Virus record (IMG/VR): IMGVR_UViG_3300048919_000553
Span: 1 to 55,163 of that record
DNA: 55,163 nucleotides
Strand: one strand, 5' to 3'
DNA from: a virus
The position numbers and the translations under genes are program-made. The notes beneath the pieces are model-generated. The model made no database searches. It was not told the DNA's origin and saw only the letters and a list, made by a program, of their open reading frames with translations. Below are positions 53,608 through 55,163 of this stretch, piece by piece. Numbering within the stretch: position 1 is the stretch's first letter; every line of letters begins with the position of its first letter.

Positions 53608-55163
53608 CCATCCGCCCCGGCGCCTCTTCCCCGACGGGGGAGGGGCGCCGCACCACGTTCGACGTCCGCGTCTGGGACATTCAGGAGCGTCCCCGCAAAG
53701 GCGGGTCGTCGTGGCTCGTTCGTTGGAAGGTGGCTGGCCGGGCGAAGCCCAACTCGCGGACGTTCCGGTCGAAGCGTGCCGCAGAGTCGCGGCACGCCGA
53801 GATCCTCACCGCGGTCCGCAAGGGCGAGGCCTTCGACGTCGACACCGGTCTGCCCATCTCCGAGCTACGCGAGCATCTCGCGGCGACGGCACCGCCAGAG
53901 CCGGCCGGCCGCAGCTGGTTGGAGGTGGCCCGCGACTATGCGGACAGCCGGTGGGATCTGCACCAGGCCCCGGGCACCCGGCATGCGCTCGCCGACGCGT
54001 TGGCGACCGCCACGCCGGCGCTGCTCGTCGACGAGCCGCCGGACGAGATCGCCGAGCTGATCCGTGAGGCTCTGTTCGGCTGGGTGTTCCGCTCCGGCGC
54101 CCGGCGTGCGGCGGATGGCCGTGGCGGCTGGGTCGAGAACGAACCGCCGCCGGAACTGGAAAAGACGATCGACTGGCTGGACGGTCACACCAAGCCGATC
54201 AGCGACCTCGCCGATCCGGAGATCGCTCGAGCGGTGGTGACCCTTCTCGACCACAAGATCGACGGGTCGGGGCCGGCCGCGGGCAACACGGCACGCCGCA
54301 AACGAGTCATGATCGCCGCAGCGTTGGCCTACGCGGTCAGCCGCGGTGATCTCGACGTTCATCCGTTCGATGATCTGGACGCGCCGGCGCCGAAGCAGGG
54401 CCGCGGCCAGGTCGACCGCCGCGCCGTCGTCAACCATGCCCAGGCCCGCCAGCTGCTCGCCGCTGTCAAGGCGGAGGCGCCACGGATGGTCGCCTGGTAC
54501 GGGACCATGTACTACGCGGCGTGCCGGCCCGGTGAGATGCGCGAGATCCGCCGCGACGACCTGATCCTGCCCCGGCGCGGCTCTGGCCGGTGGGGTGAGC
54601 TGCTCCTCGCCGGCAACGACCCGGAAGTGTCCGCGGGATGGAACGACGGCGGCGAGCGCACAGCCCGCCAGCTGAAGCACCGGGCACCCGAAGACCGCCG
54701 GCCGGTTCCCGTCCACGCGTACCTCGCCGACCTGTTCTGGGACCACCTCGACGAGTTCGGGACCGCCCCGGATGGGCGGCTGTTCTGGTCGCCCCGCACC
54801 GCCGGGGGGCAGATCGCGGGGAGTTGGCACATCGAGGTGTGGAAGCGTGCCCGGACCCGGGCGTTCACCCCGGCGCAGGTCGCGTCGCCGCTCGCCGCCC
54901 GGCCCTACGACCTGCGCCACGCCTGCCTGTCGGGCTGGCTGAACGACGGCGTCCCGGTCACCCAGGTCGCCGAGTGGGCGGGTCACAGCGTGGCCGTGCT
55001 GATGCACACCTACGCGCAGTGCATCGTCGGCCAGGACGAGATCGCCCGCCAGCTGATCGACAAAGCGCTACGCGCGACCATCCCCGCAGTGGACCCAATC
55101 CACACCCAGTCCACAGACCGTCGGAGCCCATCGGAGTCGCTGACGGATGAGTCGGAGGACTGA
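53604..55163 (+). CDS. int: Tyrosine site-specific recombinase (integrase)
   Basis: 519 aa, ATGA overlap with xis. N-terminal arm-binding type beta domain (SWLVRWKVAGRAKPNSRTFR SKRAAE), core-binding domain (about 100-270) and catalytic domain with Arg of YAACRPGEMREI, Lys-rich turn (QLKHRAP), RPYDLRHACLSGWL with H/R box II, AGHSVAVLMHTYAQ with second His/active Tyr. This full set supports an active enzyme. The protein ends with a Ser/Asp tail (SPSESLTDESED) whose DNA contains one TGACGGAT. The window stops here, so attP cannot be seen. Confidence 0.93.
   Translation: MTIRPGASSPTGEGRRTTFDVRVWDIQERPRKGGSSWLVRWKVAGRAKPNSRTFRSKRAAESRHAEILTAVRKGEAFDVDTGLPISELREHLAATAPPEPAGRSWLEVARDYADSRWDLHQAPGTRHALADALATATPALLVDEPPDEIAELIREALFGWVFRSGARRAADGRGGWVENEPPPELEKTIDWLDGHTKPISDLADPEIARAVVTLLDHKIDGSGPAAGNTARRKRVMIAAALAYAVSRGDLDVHPFDDLDAPAPKQGRGQVDRRAVVNHAQARQLLAAVKAEAPRMVAWYGTMYYAACRPGEMREIRRDDLILPRRGSGRWGELLLAGNDPEVSAGWNDGGERTARQLKHRAPEDRRPVPVHAYLADLFWDHLDEFGTAPDGRLFWSPRTAGGQIAGSWHIEVWKRARTRAFTPAQVASPLAARPYDLRHACLSGWLNDGVPVTQVAEWAGHSVAVLMHTYAQCIVGQDEIARQLIDKALRATIPAVDPIHTQSTDRRSPSESLTDESED

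Noticed and set aside
53865-55007. 380-aa open frame antisense to the integrase
   Set aside because: Shadow of the integrase, whose frame shows all catalytic residues.

Overview
The window reads as one complete temperate siphovirus genome (a prophage-type element) from a very GC-rich actinomycete. The basis is the strong G/C bias at third codon positions, the many GTG starts, the tightly packed ATGA/GTGA start-stop overlaps and the order of the phage modules. The host genus cannot be fixed from sequence alone; a Frankia- or Micromonospora-like actinomycete would fit. It begins at a helix-turn-helix gene and ends on the stop codon of a tyrosine integrase.

Layout. 1-11.4 kb: an early rightward block with an excisionase-like HTH protein, a RusA-type resolvase, a multi-HTH protein, a Cas4/RecB-type Fe-S nuclease, a lipoprotein, a candidate ssDNA-binding protein, a prim-pol primase and an SF3/AAA-like helicase, plus many small unknown and zinc-ribbon proteins. 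11.35-11.84 kb: a gene-free, iteron-rich stretch that is the best origin candidate. 11.8-14.0 kb: small and large terminase. 14.0-18.35 kb: a cargo island between terminase and portal, with a leftward SWIM-zinc-finger/HTH gene and a Zn-motif gene, a divergent ribbon-helix-helix regulator, and small unknown and membrane proteins. 18.35-20.5 kb: a portal-MuF fusion. 20.5-22.1 kb: a small divergent operator-controlled gene pair, a frameshifted small gene, structured non-coding sequence and a leftward tRNA-Gln. 22.1-45.2 kb: head protease, capsid, head completion, an SGNH hydrolase, tail genes (two related tail-tube proteins, a -1 frameshifted chaperone, tape measure, minor tail proteins), then GH25 endolysin, holin and an S53 (sedolisin) peptidase, closed by a strong bidirectional terminator. 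45.3-55.2 kb: two small leftward genes, an HTH regulator, a block ending in a two-TM FtsK/SpoIIIE-like translocase, an SF1 UvrD-like helicase, a small membrane protein, an AlpA-like excisionase and the integrase.

Systems view. Replication is likely prim-pol plus helicase acting near the iterons. Recombination is likely the Cas4-like nuclease, RusA, the SSB-like protein and the SF1 helicase, three of which share a short PFTT motif. Integration and excision would use the integrase with an AlpA-like protein. Three families of repeated control sites are visible: arrays of TGACGGAT at 10-bp spacing upstream of separate operons, TAGTTG-N6-CAAC palindromes before four promoters, and TGCCACG/CGTGGCA palindromes at a divergent promoter. 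A helically phased cluster of CCGATC-type sites lies just before and inside the start of the FtsK-like gene, and may be a translocase recognition or partition locus. Every function here is assigned from motifs and gene order, without database searches.
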